DNA of 64,000 bases from Cephalotrichum gorgonifer. Lineage: Eukaryota; Ascomycota; Sordariomycetes; Microascales; Microascaceae. The notes under the pieces were generated by a model. The model saw only the letters and a program-made list of their open reading frames with translations. It ran no database searches and was not told the DNA's origin. Each line of letters begins with the position of its first letter. Within the stretch, counting starts at the first letter, position 1. The position numbers and the translations under genes were made by a program. Below, piece by piece: positions 30,726 through 41,181 of this stretch. Location of the stretch: the NCBI GenBank assembly GCA_900312665.1, contig ONZQ02000001.1, positions 560,954 to 624,953 of the forward strand. Direction: 5' to 3'.

Positions 30726-31260
30726 GCTGGGGCGGATGTTGCTCGGGGATTTTAGGTTTGTATTCTGGGGGTTAATATTTGGATTTAACTGCACCAATAT
30801 TTTGCCAAGCCTCCTTCCTAGGGCTGATGCCTGCCAGTGGTGATGCTGACTCTACCTACTTATACCTTAATCGCAAACCTTGTTTGCTCGTAGTTGTCAA
30901 GCCAACTCAGCAATCATGACGCATCGTTTTAACCGCACTGTCGCTAGCCAGAGATTGAATGAGGTCATCACATCGCTCGTTTCTCCACTGTATTTTCATC
31001 TCTTCCTCATCGCTCTAGCAAAGATGCCCGACATCTCCTCGAAAACGGCGTCGACTGGCATCTTCCCAACCAGCAACCTGAGGTTGCACGTCAATTGCAA
31101 AAGGCCAAGTTGAAACGGGGGCCACATGTCCAGTACCAAACCCTACGACCTTGGCTGCCACGAGCTCTGTTTAGTGCTCCCCTCATCCCACATATATGCC
31201 AGTGCAATCTGGACTACGTACGCCTAAATGCTACTAGGCAAATGTCGCGGAGGAAACATA
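30726..31260. other. Intergenic region between decarboxylase and hydrolase genes
   Basis: No supported gene. Confidence 0.5.
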
Positions 31261-33216
31261 TCACCTCTCAGACCACTTCTGCATCAAAGCCGCACCCATG
31301 TCCTGCATGCGGCCAAGATCCGCCCTCCCAAGCGGCAGCCCCCCAAAACTAGTGGGCCAAGACACCGGTGCTAACTCCCCCTCCTCACTAGCACATAGGT
31401 CAAACTCGCCACAATCTTCTTCACAAACCGCCCCCTCCTTCGGGACCGTCCCCTCCTCGAAATACGTCCGGATGATCTTTTCCGTGCAGGAACTCACGCC
31501 GGTTCCGAGGGCACAGTGCCCTACCGACTCCTGTGTCACGACGGAGGAGCCGGGGTGCCTCGCGGACATGGCGAACGCGTTCGCTAGCGGCGTGACCGGG
31601 TCTATGCGCGACGAGAGGAACAGGAGCGGGGCGGCGGGCTTCCCCTCCACGAGCAGAGGATCGTGCTCGGGGGTCGAGAAGGGCCCGGTGAAGCGGTACT
31701 CGGGGCGCGCGGACCAGCCGGCGCAGTGGAAGCGGATCTCCGCCCAGACGGCGCCGACAGAGGACTGGTTGCCGACCTGCGTGAAGTAGTCCTTCCAGTC
31801 CGAGAGTGATAGGGCCCCCGAGTTCTCGCCGTCGGCGCATGCGATGACGGCCTGCGCATCGGTGGATATGACGGGCGCGCAGGTGGGACCGGAGCATTCG
31901 CCGCGGCACACGCCCTGGATCGTGGGGACTGGGAATAATGTGCCCATTATGGCGGCGAGGGTGACGTGGTCCTTTTCAATAAGGGCGGAAAGGAAGGAGA
32001 CTATGAATGGGAAGAGAGCGCTGGGCTTGTACAGCGAGAGGAGGATGAGGCTCCTTACGTCTACGTCGGTGAGGGGGAGCGTCGAGGTGGCCATTTCGAG
32101 AGCGATGGGTGAGTGTTCGAGGGGCGCGATGGCATCGTCGACCCTAGCCTTGATGTCCTGCCACGAGGCGTCGGCGCTGTCGGCGATGGGGCAAGACTTA
32201 CCCAGGTAGAAGCAGACCTGGTAGATATACTTGATCGCGGAATTGCTGTCTTGCAGGTTCTTCGACCAGGTCTAGGGAGTAGTCAGCGGGGGCGTTGTCC
32301 GAGGGGAAGAGAAACAGGGCAAGGACAAGGGCAAGGGCAAGTCACATACCCCGGCCATGTGGTCGTCAATATCGACGACACCGTCAAGGACGACGCGGCC
32401 CACTCGTCCGGGGAACATGGAGGCAAAGGTATTGCCGAGAACCGTCCCATACGAGAACCCCAAATATTGAAGCCTGGCAGGCTTCTTCTTCCCAGCCATC
32501 TGCCCCCCTCCTAACCTCATCTGCTCCGCATCCGGTGCCCCCAATTCTCTCGCCTTTTCCTCGTCACGGAGCTCTTCTATCCTGTCGATAATCTCCACCA
32601 TATCCCTCGCCACGGACGAGGTGCTCGCATACGTCAATATACCCCCATCCCCACCCAGCGTCTCCTCGCATCGCTTCCCATACGCCCTCGTCAGCGCGTA
32701 CCGCCACCCCAGCTTGGAGTTATCGGGGCGCAGGAAGCCGCTCCCGTGGGCCTGGAACCCCTCGTATGCCCTCGTGAGCTCGTCTGGGTAGCAATTGGCA
32801 CGCGGGGTGGTGAAGGCGATGGCGCGGGGGTCGAAGCCGATGATCTCGTAGTTCTTCTTGCCGGCCAAGATCTTCTGGAAGCGCTCGCCCCAGCCGAGGA
32901 CCATGCCCGTGCCGCTGCCGCCGGGCCCGCCGGGGTTCACAAGGACGCTTCCGCCAAAGGTGGGGTCAGAGTCGGGGACGATGGCGGGGCGCTTGACGAT
33001 GGCAATTGCGACTGTGTTGTTGTTGCTCTCGGGGTTCAGCCAATCGAGGGGGACTTGGAGCCGGGCGCATTGGTGGCCATCGTAGCAGTCGTGGTAGCGT
33101 AGCTCGGGGGTCGGATCTACGGAGTCCCAGTCGAAGTACTCAGCCGTTGAGGTCGTAGCGAGGGCACCGGATGTTAGTAGGAGGCCGGCCGTGAGGCCTG
33201 ACCAGCGAGGGAGCAT
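31261..33216 (-). CDS. Secreted alpha/beta hydrolase, peptidase S33 / tripeptidyl-aminopeptidase-like (TAP C-terminal)
   Basis: Exons 32350-33216 and 31261-32271 give 625 aa. The 78-nt intron (GTATGT donor, CTGAC branch, CTAG acceptor) contains a GGACAAGGGCAAG-type microrepeat. A signal peptide is evident (MLPRWSGLTAGLLLTSGALA). The N-terminal part has CARLQVPLDWLNP and VLVNPGGPGGSG (oxyanion region), then FDPRA. The nucleophile is Ser255 in LGFSYGTVLG. The C-terminal TAP-like domain carries the other triad residues: Asp in SSRIDPVTPLANA and His in SVGHCALG. Relatives cleave short peptides from the N-terminus of substrates outside the cell; some act on other esters or amides. A GTAAGT sequence inside exon 2 (near 32201) is not used, because the frame stays open and colinear through it. 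Confidence 0.87.
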
Positions 33217-34185
33217 GGTTGCAGAGGGTTGGAGAGAGGGTTATGGCAACTTTTATCGGAATTGGGTAGGCAATTTGGGTAAGTTAATATGGCAAGGTCT
33301 CAATATGGCATGCAAAAAGAGCTCAGTCCGAGCTGTAAGCGGGGAGATCTGGAACTAGCGCTGCATCGATAAGAAGGCAGACAATAGGATTCGACTCCTC
33401 CCCGCTTACTTATCTCTCATTCCGATTGGACTTCTGTTCAGGCAGCCTTCGAACGCGCCGCAGTTGCCAAGTCTGCTTGACAGGGGTCAGGTCCGAAGTC
33501 TGCGGGGCTAAATGCAACCTAGATCGGCGGCTAAAAAGCCCGAAGGCACTAATGACTAGCCCCCATGTGGCTCTTCTTCTTTCCCCGGACTGTTGGGATG
33601 CCATAAAGAAGACTAGCAAGGCTCTGTATTACGGGTGATCCAGTCAAGATGTTGATTGGATTATGAATGAGTAAGTTCGAGCATTTCCGCAGAGTATTCC
33701 ATCTAAACCAGGTGCCTTAGCTCCCAGGAGCGAAGCAAGAATCCGGGGTTTAAAATTCGCCGAGGTTCGTGGTACACACCATATCCGTATTCGGACATAA
33801 TACCCGTTCCATTACGGAGTACAAGAATAAAGTGCACCAGATGGGGTGGAGACGCCCAGACTGAAAATATATGACGCCTTTCGTACATACAGAGTGCGCT
33901 GGCCAACCGGACTGACTCCCTATGAAGGCGGACACTACCCGAGATGGGTGCGGGCCGACCAGTACTCAATGTCATAGTACCGGCATATTACCCCGGACCC
34001 CACATCTTTAAACCCCCGGAACGGAATATCCTGGTATAAGTACACTACTCGGACTCATAGGGGAAGGACACATAACACCCCCGCCCCCGATGCCATCCCA
34101 TCTCCGCCGAGTCCCCCGATGAATTCTCCGGCGGTGGATTCCATAGGATGTCTCACCGCGCCTCGAAGAGACGCTCCCGGTCATC
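33217..34185. other. Divergent intergenic region between hydrolase and GH125 genes
   Basis: No supported gene. TACGGAGTA is at 33813-33821. A short upstream ORF begins at ATG 34090 in the GH125 leader, and a longer out-of-frame ORF at 34119 overlaps the GH125 start. Confidence 0.4.
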
Positions 34186-35960
34186 ATGAGCCTATGTATC
34201 AGAGGCCCGGCCGCCCGGGTCGCCGTCCTGGCCGTCTTTCTGGGAACCGCCGTGTTGACTCTCTTCTGGCTGCGCGACTACGGCGCCGTCCAGGGCCCGG
34301 CAGTCGTGTTTGACCTGCCGGCCAACCGCGGGGGACATGATGCCGGAGTTGGCTTCTACCCCGGCGATATCATCAGCAACCAGACACCCGACGTCCCGGC
34401 CTGCCCCAACTACTCCTCCCATTCGAGATACCCACATGAGCCCCTATCCTCGGGGAAGTTCGCCCTTGGCTACCAGCGCCCTTCCCCCTCCTGCCGCACG
34501 TTCAACTCCACCCTCGTCGAGGACGAAATCGCCCGCGTAAAGGCTCTGATTTCCGACCCGGATGTGGCCCGCATCTTCGAGAACACCTTCCCAAATACCC
34601 TCGACACGGCAATAAAATGGCACGGCGTCGCCTCGAACAACACCGAGGAGGAGCTCTCCTTCGTCATCACCGGCGACATCGACGCCATGTGGCTCCGCGA
34701 CTCCGCGAACCAGCTGCAGGTCTACCGCTCCATCATCACCTCCCGCGAGGACGACGTCGCGGCGCTGTTCCGCGGCGCCATAAACCTGCAGGCGAGATAC
34801 ATTGTCATCGCCCCCTACTGCAACGCCTTCCAGGCGCCCCCGGAGGCCGGCATCGCGCTCGGCGTGGGGAGCCTCGGGTCGGTGACCAGTCCACCGATCG
34901 ACACCAGCGTCGTGAGCACGTGTAACTTTGAGCTCGACTCCTTCGCGGCATTCCTACAGCTATCGAGCGACTACTTCGCCTCCACGGGCGACCTGCACTT
35001 CTTCGGGAGGTTCCAGTGGATATATGCCGTGCAATCCATGCTCCACGCGGCCCGGGACATGACGGCGCCGACATACGACGACGACGGGGTGAGGCTCACG
35101 CCGCCGTACACGTTCAACTCGTGGACGAAGACCATGACTGCGACGCTGAACAACGTCGGGACAGGAAACCCCGTCGCGCGGACGGGCATGGTGCGCTCGC
35201 CGTTCCGACCCAGCGACGACGCCGCCGTCTTCGAGTTTCTCGTCCCCGCGAACATGATGTTCTCGCGGTACCTCAACGACACGGCCGTCATCATGGAGGA
35301 GCTGGCGGAGGTGGAGCTCTCGGCTGAGATGAGGGACCTGGCGGCCTCGATACGCGCGGGTATAGAGGAGCATGCGGTCGTGGAGGGCCCAGGCGGGAAG
35401 AAGATATACGCGTACGAGGTCGACGGGTTCGGGGGGCGGAACCTCATGGACGACGCGAACGTGCCGTCGCTGCTCTCGGCGCCGTTCATCGGATACCTGG
35501 ACGCCGGGAACGAGGTGTACAGGAACACGAGGGAGTTCGTGCTCAGCGAGCGGAACCCGTGGTACTGTCGCGGCCCCGTGATAAACGGGGTCGGTGGCCC
35601 GCACATTAAGCCCGGCTACGCGTGGCCGATGGCGAGTATTATTCGGATCATGACCACGGAGGACGACGCGGAGATTGAGGAGGTCTTGGGGGAGCTTGTG
35701 AGTAGTACGGATGGGCTAGGGCTCATGCATGAGAGCATCAACAGTTATCGGGCCAATGACTGGACCAGGGAATGGTGAGTTTTCCAGGATTTTTCTTCGG
35801 GGAATGCTGTCGAGACTAACTATCTAGGTTCTCTTGGGCAAATGGGCTCTTTGCACAGATGATCCTCGACCTGGAGGCACGGAAACCTCATATCCTGGGC
35901 AAGTCGTTCCAGTCGTACGGCCATGCGGAGGATGAAGATGGGAAGGAACTTCATTCATAG
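34186..35960 (+). CDS. GH125 family exo-alpha-1,6-mannosidase, membrane-anchored
   Basis: Exons 34186-35774 and 35828-35960 give 573 aa. The intron (GTGAGT donor, TCTAG acceptor) splits REWFSWANGLFAQMI near the C-terminus. An N-terminal signal anchor is at about residues 10-30 (VAVLAVFLGTAVLTLFWL), so the protein is probably type II in the Golgi or secreted after cleavage. GH125 enzymes are metal-independent, inverting exo-acting alpha-1,6-mannosidases. Diagnostic segments include FVITGDIDAMWLRDSANQL (acidic active-site region), TGMVRSPFRPSDDA, FIGYLDAGNEVYRNTR and YAWPMASIIRIMTTEDD. Several Asn-X-Ser/Thr sites (for example NSTL, NNTEE) fit the secretory route. It could trim fungal mannans or host glycans. 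Base composition is G/C-rich relative to its flanks. Confidence 0.92.
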
Positions 35961-36426
35961 GACCTATCTTTTGCTCCTGTGCTCGATGTTTGTTTTCTCC
36001 ACGAGAAGCGTGTGGAGTAGATTAAACAAATGCCCACATACACAAAACTCTCGAGGCATGCGTCATGTCCTCCATCGTGATTACTTCCGGCCACCGCGAA
36101 TCGGGTTTCGACGTGTGACTAGGCGATGGGAGGGATCTCATTATCCGAGTCAGATTCCCTCCGGCTATTATTAGGACACCTCGCAATATCCCCTTGCATG
36201 TTACCGAGATGCTGCGGTGGAAAGTTCAACCGGGCTGATGAGATGTCCAAACCCTGGAATGCTCATCAATATTTATATTAAACTGCAACCTTGGACCCTC
36301 ACTCCGAACAAGAACTGTACAGCTGAAAGCTGAGTATGTATAAAACCCACCCCTTCGCCTGTCCAGTGGCCTTTATTGGATGGTCAACTCCGGAATATTC
36401 CTTCTCTCCTCCACTCCCAAACCAAG
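35961..36426. promoter_or_regulatory. Promoter region of the small secreted protein gene
   Basis: A consensus TATA box TATAAAA is at 36339-36345, about 82 bp upstream of the ATG at 36427. The rest is the 3' flank of the GH125 gene. Confidence 0.5.
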
Positions 36427-36852
36427 ATGAAGACCTCGATCGCCTTCGTAACGTACGTTCTACAATTCGCCCCCCCTTCCGAACCCCCGACTCTGCCCGC
36501 CTCATGATCCCAATAACTAACCCCACTCACCTCAAGCGCGTGGCTGGCAGCCGCCACTGTGGCCGCGCAAACCTCCGTCTCCCCGAGTGCATCGCTGGTA
36601 GCCGCAACGAGGAGCACGCGCACCCAAACGATCATGATCCCTTGCAAGACAGGGACTCCGGGGAAGGAATGCCCGCAGTACTCTCCCCCACGAGAGCCCT
36701 GCACACAAACCCTCCCACCCACCACCGTCACCGTCACCGCCTCGACGTGCGAGGGGCCGGTAGTGACGGTCACGGCCCGCTGCTCGGGGTGGATTTGCCC
36801 GCATCCATGCAGCACAATAAGGGGTGACACGGTGACGGTCGAGACGTGTTGA
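36427..36852 (+). CDS. Small secreted cysteine-rich protein
   Basis: Exons 36427-36452 and 36537-36852 give 113 aa. The intron has a GTACGT donor, an ACTAAC branch and a CAAG acceptor. The N-terminus MKTSIAFVTAWLAAATVAAQ is a clear signal peptide. The mature part has eight cysteines (IPCKTG, KECPQ, EPCTQ, STCEG, ARCSG, WICPHPC, VETC). Three Thr/Val runs occur (TTVTVTA, VVTVTA, DTVTVET), and the middle is Ser/Thr/Pro-rich, likely O-glycosylated. There is no known domain and no GPI-anchor-like tail. The size, secretion signal and even cysteine number fit effector-like or cell-wall-associated small secreted proteins, but function is not known. A TATA box lies upstream. Confidence 0.72.
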
Positions 36853-37026
36853 GAAAGGTAGCGAGGACGGGGGGATGGTTTCCGTAGCCTGAGTTGCGGG
36901 GATCAAAACCTGATGTAGGAAAGGGGGCACCTAGACAAATAAGAACCAAGGGTGAATTATCTATTGTAATCATTCCCTCTCTATCCCATCTCGAACCCGG
37001 ACACCCCCCATAATAAAAGTTACATT

Positions 37027-40000
37027 TCACATCAAACTCGTCCGTCCCCCAATCTCAAACCCACCCTGTCCATCCCTCATCTCCCCGCTCCGGTCCCCCA
37101 CAAACTCCCTGTATATCCTCGCCAGCCTCGTCCTCTCCGCGGCGCTGATACTAGCCCTCATCCCCTCCAGCGCGGCCTCGAAGTGATCCCACCCCACCAC
37201 GGCCTCCTGGCTCTCCCTCGCCTCCTTGGCGGCCGGTTCGGCGCCGCCCGACGCGCGCGTCTTCTGGACTAGCTTCGCCTTCTTCTTCGCGAGACGGATG
37301 TTCTCCAGCTTCGAGAGGATCCGCGCGTTCTCCGCCAGCTCCGCGGCCTTGCTCCCGCGCGTGGACGCAGCAGTGGGGCGTCCGTAGCGGAACTGCACGA
37401 ACGACGGCGTGCCCGCCTTATCACCCGCCTTCCCCTCCGCGACCCCGGTCCGCGCGACGAAGTCCTGACCCTTCAGGACGTCGTGGATGGCCTCAAGCTG
37501 AGCGTTGGATACGAGCGCCTGCATGTCGGCGCCAGAGAACCCCTCCGTCCTCCTCGCCAGCTCCGCGAAACCCGCATCAGACTCCTCCAGGTCCTTCTCC
37601 AACCGTACCTTCTTCGCCATCGCCTTAAGGATGTCGAGCCGGTCCTCGATGTTGGGGAGGTCGCACAGGAGGGACTTGTCCAGTCGACCGGGCCGGAGGA
37701 GTGCCGAGTCGATGAGATCGGGGCGGGATGTGGCGGCGAGGACATAGACCCCAGATAGGCCCTCCGCGCCATCCATCTGCGTCAGGAGCTGGTTGACCAC
37801 TCGGTCCGTAACGCCTGTGGAGTCATGCCCACGCTTCGGGGCGATGGAGTCGAACTCGTCAAAGAACAGCACGCAGGGTTTCGCCGCCGACGCCCTCTCG
37901 AACAGGTCGCGTACGGTCTTCTCGGAGGCGCCGATGTACTTGTTTAGGATCTCGGGCCCCTTGACGCTGATGAAGTTGAGGCCGCACTCGCCCGCCACAG
38001 CGCTCGCGAGGAGCGTCTTGCCGCAACCGGGATACCCGTATAGAAGCAGTCCGGAGCGGAGCCGAAGGGGGCACTTTGCGAATAGAGGGGCGTATTTTGT
38101 GGGGTACTGTAGCGTCTCAAGGAGGACCTGCCTTGTTTCTTTTAGGCCGCCAATAGAGGCGAAGGTGGTCGTTGACTTTTGCAGCGGGACGTTGCGGAGA
38201 GATGCGGGTGTGAAGTCCTTGAGCGCCTTGTCGAAGTCCTCCTTCCCTAGGCGGAACCCGGCGCGCGCCTCGAGCTCCCCGCCATTGATGACTCGGAAAA
38301 TTGCCTCGTTTCGCGCTCGACTGACGAGCGTGAATATGTCTGCGGGCATATACCCGTCCGTGAGCCCCGCAACATCCAGCAGGTCCAGATCCGGATCAAG
38401 AGTGAACCCTTGCTCGGCCTTCCGTGGTGACCCCTGTAGAGGACCCGTGCCCTCCATCCACCCATCGCTGTGCTCTCCATTCGCCGTGCCGGGCCGACTT
38501 CCGTCATCGGTGCCATGCGTGAGCTCTTGCGCTGCCACTACGGTTCGGTTGACGATGGAGTCAAGTACTTGCTTTCGAGCTTCCTTATCCGGGGCCTTCA
38601 GGTCGATAGTCTCGCGAACCATGTGGCCTCCGACCAAGACCTTGTGAATCGAGTCCTTGCCGCCTGCAGTAGCGAGTAACACGACGCCACTAGAGCGGTC
38701 GCAGTACTGTTTAACGATGGACACAATAGTCTCGCTCAGGAGTCGGCTCCTCTCGTTGTCGTTGCCGACAACTAGTTCCGTCTCGGCCGGGCAAAGCTTG
38801 TCGAGATCGTCCAGGATGACAATAGATTTGCCGCCAAGGCGAGCCCCCCAACTCGCACCCGTAAACACGCGGGTCAGCGTTTCCTTTATCGTAGCAGTTC
38901 GTATCTCTTCGTTGACCAGACTCTTGCAAGGCAGGTAGATGGTATGGTATAGCAGATCTTGGCGTAGTTTCTGCGCCAGCTGCTTGACTAGGGAGGTTTT
39001 GCCGGAGCCCATACCTCCGGTCAATAAGGTAGACGACATGTGGCGTAATTGTGCGAAGAGGTTGTCTGCCAAAGCATCCACACCTGCTAGTGGAGATTCG
39101 GGAGAAGGCGTGAGCTCCCAGGGTTCGTCGGCCTTGTGTGCAGACGGTCTTGGAATCGGCTGTTGAAACTGGATTGAGACTTTGCTGTCTAAAGACGCGA
39201 CCCAGGTCACGGGGCCCTCTTGCTTGGGCTCGGGCTCGAACTTGACGAGCCCGCCTTCCCAGCCGTTGGCAAGGTGGAGTCCAGGAAACTCGCCAAAGAC
39301 AGTGCCATCAGTGATGGGGCTTCCGCCCAAGAGCCCCTCCGCATCGCAATACATCGCCTTGAATCGCTTCGCGGCCTCCTCCTTCTCTGACTTTGACTCG
39401 CCCCCGAACCGTATTCCCTCATCCTCCTTACTGTCACTCGTAGCAAACGGGAACACCTTGAGAGACTTCACCGAGCTCCTTTGAAGAGGGGTAGGCGCGG
39501 GTTGAAGCTTGATAATGCCGCCAGTCGAGTTTCTATATCCGAGGGCGGCGCAAAGCGGTGATGAAAGGGCCACAGCTTGGCTATTTGGCGAGTCCTCCCA
39601 AAGTCTCAGTTTTGCGACGATCGTCTCCGACGACTTCACGCTAGAGACCTCTTCCGGTGATGGGAGATGCAAGCCTGATGGACTCATAACATGAACCACC
39701 ACGTAGTTAACCCCGCCGAACCCACCAGCCGAGAGAGTGTCCTCGTCGGCCCAGACGCTGAGATCAGCGGCGGGTTCGTCATCGAACCAGTTACCGCAAG
39801 AAGCCCGATCCATGCCCCGAAGGTACAGCGCTAACGGCGGCTCGTCATTCCTCTTCTTCGCCGACGCACTGCCACGACTCTTTTTCGATTTGGAGGTGCT
39901 AGCGTCGCTGCGCGTATCTCCCCGCCCGTGTTGAGACGACTTCGATCTCGTCTTAGGAGCAACAATGACCTCGGCATCGGGCGACACCTTCGCAAATGGC

Positions 40001-40724
40001 TGATCCGGCGACAGCGCTGGCTCGAGAGATGTGACTTTTATATTTGCTGTTGTAGTGGGAGAGAGGTGGACGGTAAGGGGATGGGGGGCTACGGTGGTGC
40101 CGGCAGAAAGACTAAAGGCAGGGTTCGGCAAAGCACGGATCTGGGACTGCATGTTCAGCTCGAGGAAGTTGGCGTGAAGCTCTATGACCTCCCAGTCTTC
40201 CGTCGTCACAGGCTCGATGTTGATTGTATGGACGAGGGGCGGATCGATATGGACGGTCGTGAGGACCTTTTGGCCCTCTGTCAGGCCAAGGTTGTTTGCG
40301 AGTATGGCATCGATTTCGAGGAGAGGAGCGTCTCGGGCGCTGGCCGATTGGCTTCCGCGCAGCCCGTTTATCCCATCCCGGCTAACGAGGGTATTGGGCT
40401 TGCGCCTGCTCGGCATGCCGGTCCAGCCAAGATACACGGAGACGTTCTGTCTCGATGCGCCAGCTGGCGAGGGGCTGCCGGGGGCTGACGGTTGGTAGCT
40501 GAGCTCGACGACGACATTTTGGGCGGGCTACAAGAGAAGACGTCAGTCACAGTCCAACAATGCGCGCGGGGATCTAGCCTTCGGCGGGTGGTGGGCGATT
40601 CACGCACAGTATTAAGGTTCACGAGAAGGGATTCCAGCGTCGCGGGGAGGTTGACGAGGCAGCTCTTGAGGTGGGCGTAGGATATCTCAGCCGGCGTCGA
40701 CCGCGCATTCCGTTGGGGAGCCAT
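37027..40724 (-). CDS. PEX1: Peroxisomal biogenesis AAA+ ATPase Pex1
   Basis: Exons 40608-40724 and 37027-40527 give 1205 aa, the usual Pex1 length. The 80-nt intron (GTGCGT donor, TTGTAG acceptor) splits the N-terminal double-psi-barrel domain. Pex1 forms a hetero-hexamer with Pex6 and pulls ubiquitinated Pex5 receptor out of the peroxisomal membrane. The N-domain starts MAPQRNARSTPAEISYAHLK and contains VYLGWTGMPS and LEIDAILANNLGLTEGQ. D1 has the Walker A GGMGSGKTSLVKQLA near residue 545. D2 has Walker A GYPGCGKTLLASAVAGE near 871, Walker B CVLFFDEFDSIAP near 928, and the second region of homology with TSRPDLIDSALLRPGRLD. D2 is the canonical, more conserved ring, as in other Pex1 proteins. 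Divergent from MCM7. Confidence 0.96.
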
Positions 40725-41181
40725 ATTTGATGCTTTTGGCCATTCTATGTGCAGAACGGCGGAAATGGAGGAGCTGGTGACCAGACCGGCCGAGCAATGG
40801 TGGTGGGCCAAGTTGTTCGGTGCTCGGTGCTTGCGCTTTCCCAAGGCACGGCGGAGCATGTGCCGAGGTCCGTCAAGCTTCAGGTCGGTTGTTCCCGAAG
40901 TCTCAGGCATCTGTTACCGGCTGTCTGTAAACTGGCAGAAACCCATTACGATAAGTGGGCCCGACGCGAAAAGCTCGCGTCCCTTGACTGCAGGACGCGT
41001 TCCTCACTGGATGGGCGTGTGGGTACAGTTCGTTTCCCAGCCACGCCCAAATCCTTGCACAGACCAGAGCGCCAATGTCAACATCGCGAATTCACCCCTC
41101 TTCAACCTGTGAAGCTCCCACCAGATCAGCGTCGATAAACAACCCCACAAGCGGCCATTCCACACAAACGACGCAATCAAA
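40725..41181. promoter_or_regulatory. Divergent PEX1-MCM7 promoter with MluI cell-cycle boxes
   Basis: A perfect MCB, ACGCGT, lies at 40995-41000, about 180 bp upstream of the MCM7 ATG. Just left of it GACGCGA (40963-40969) and TCGCGTC (40975-40981) form a perfect 7-bp inverted repeat, each arm an MCB-like CGCG core. MCB elements bind the MBF (Swi6/Mbp1) complex and drive G1/S expression of replication genes in yeasts. That they act here is inference from position and target gene. Confidence 0.6.

Noticed and set aside
32201..32225. GTAAGT donor with a nearby CAG in the S33 hydrolase, a possible 26-nt intron
   Set aside because: Too short, and the frame is open and colinear with the family through the site.
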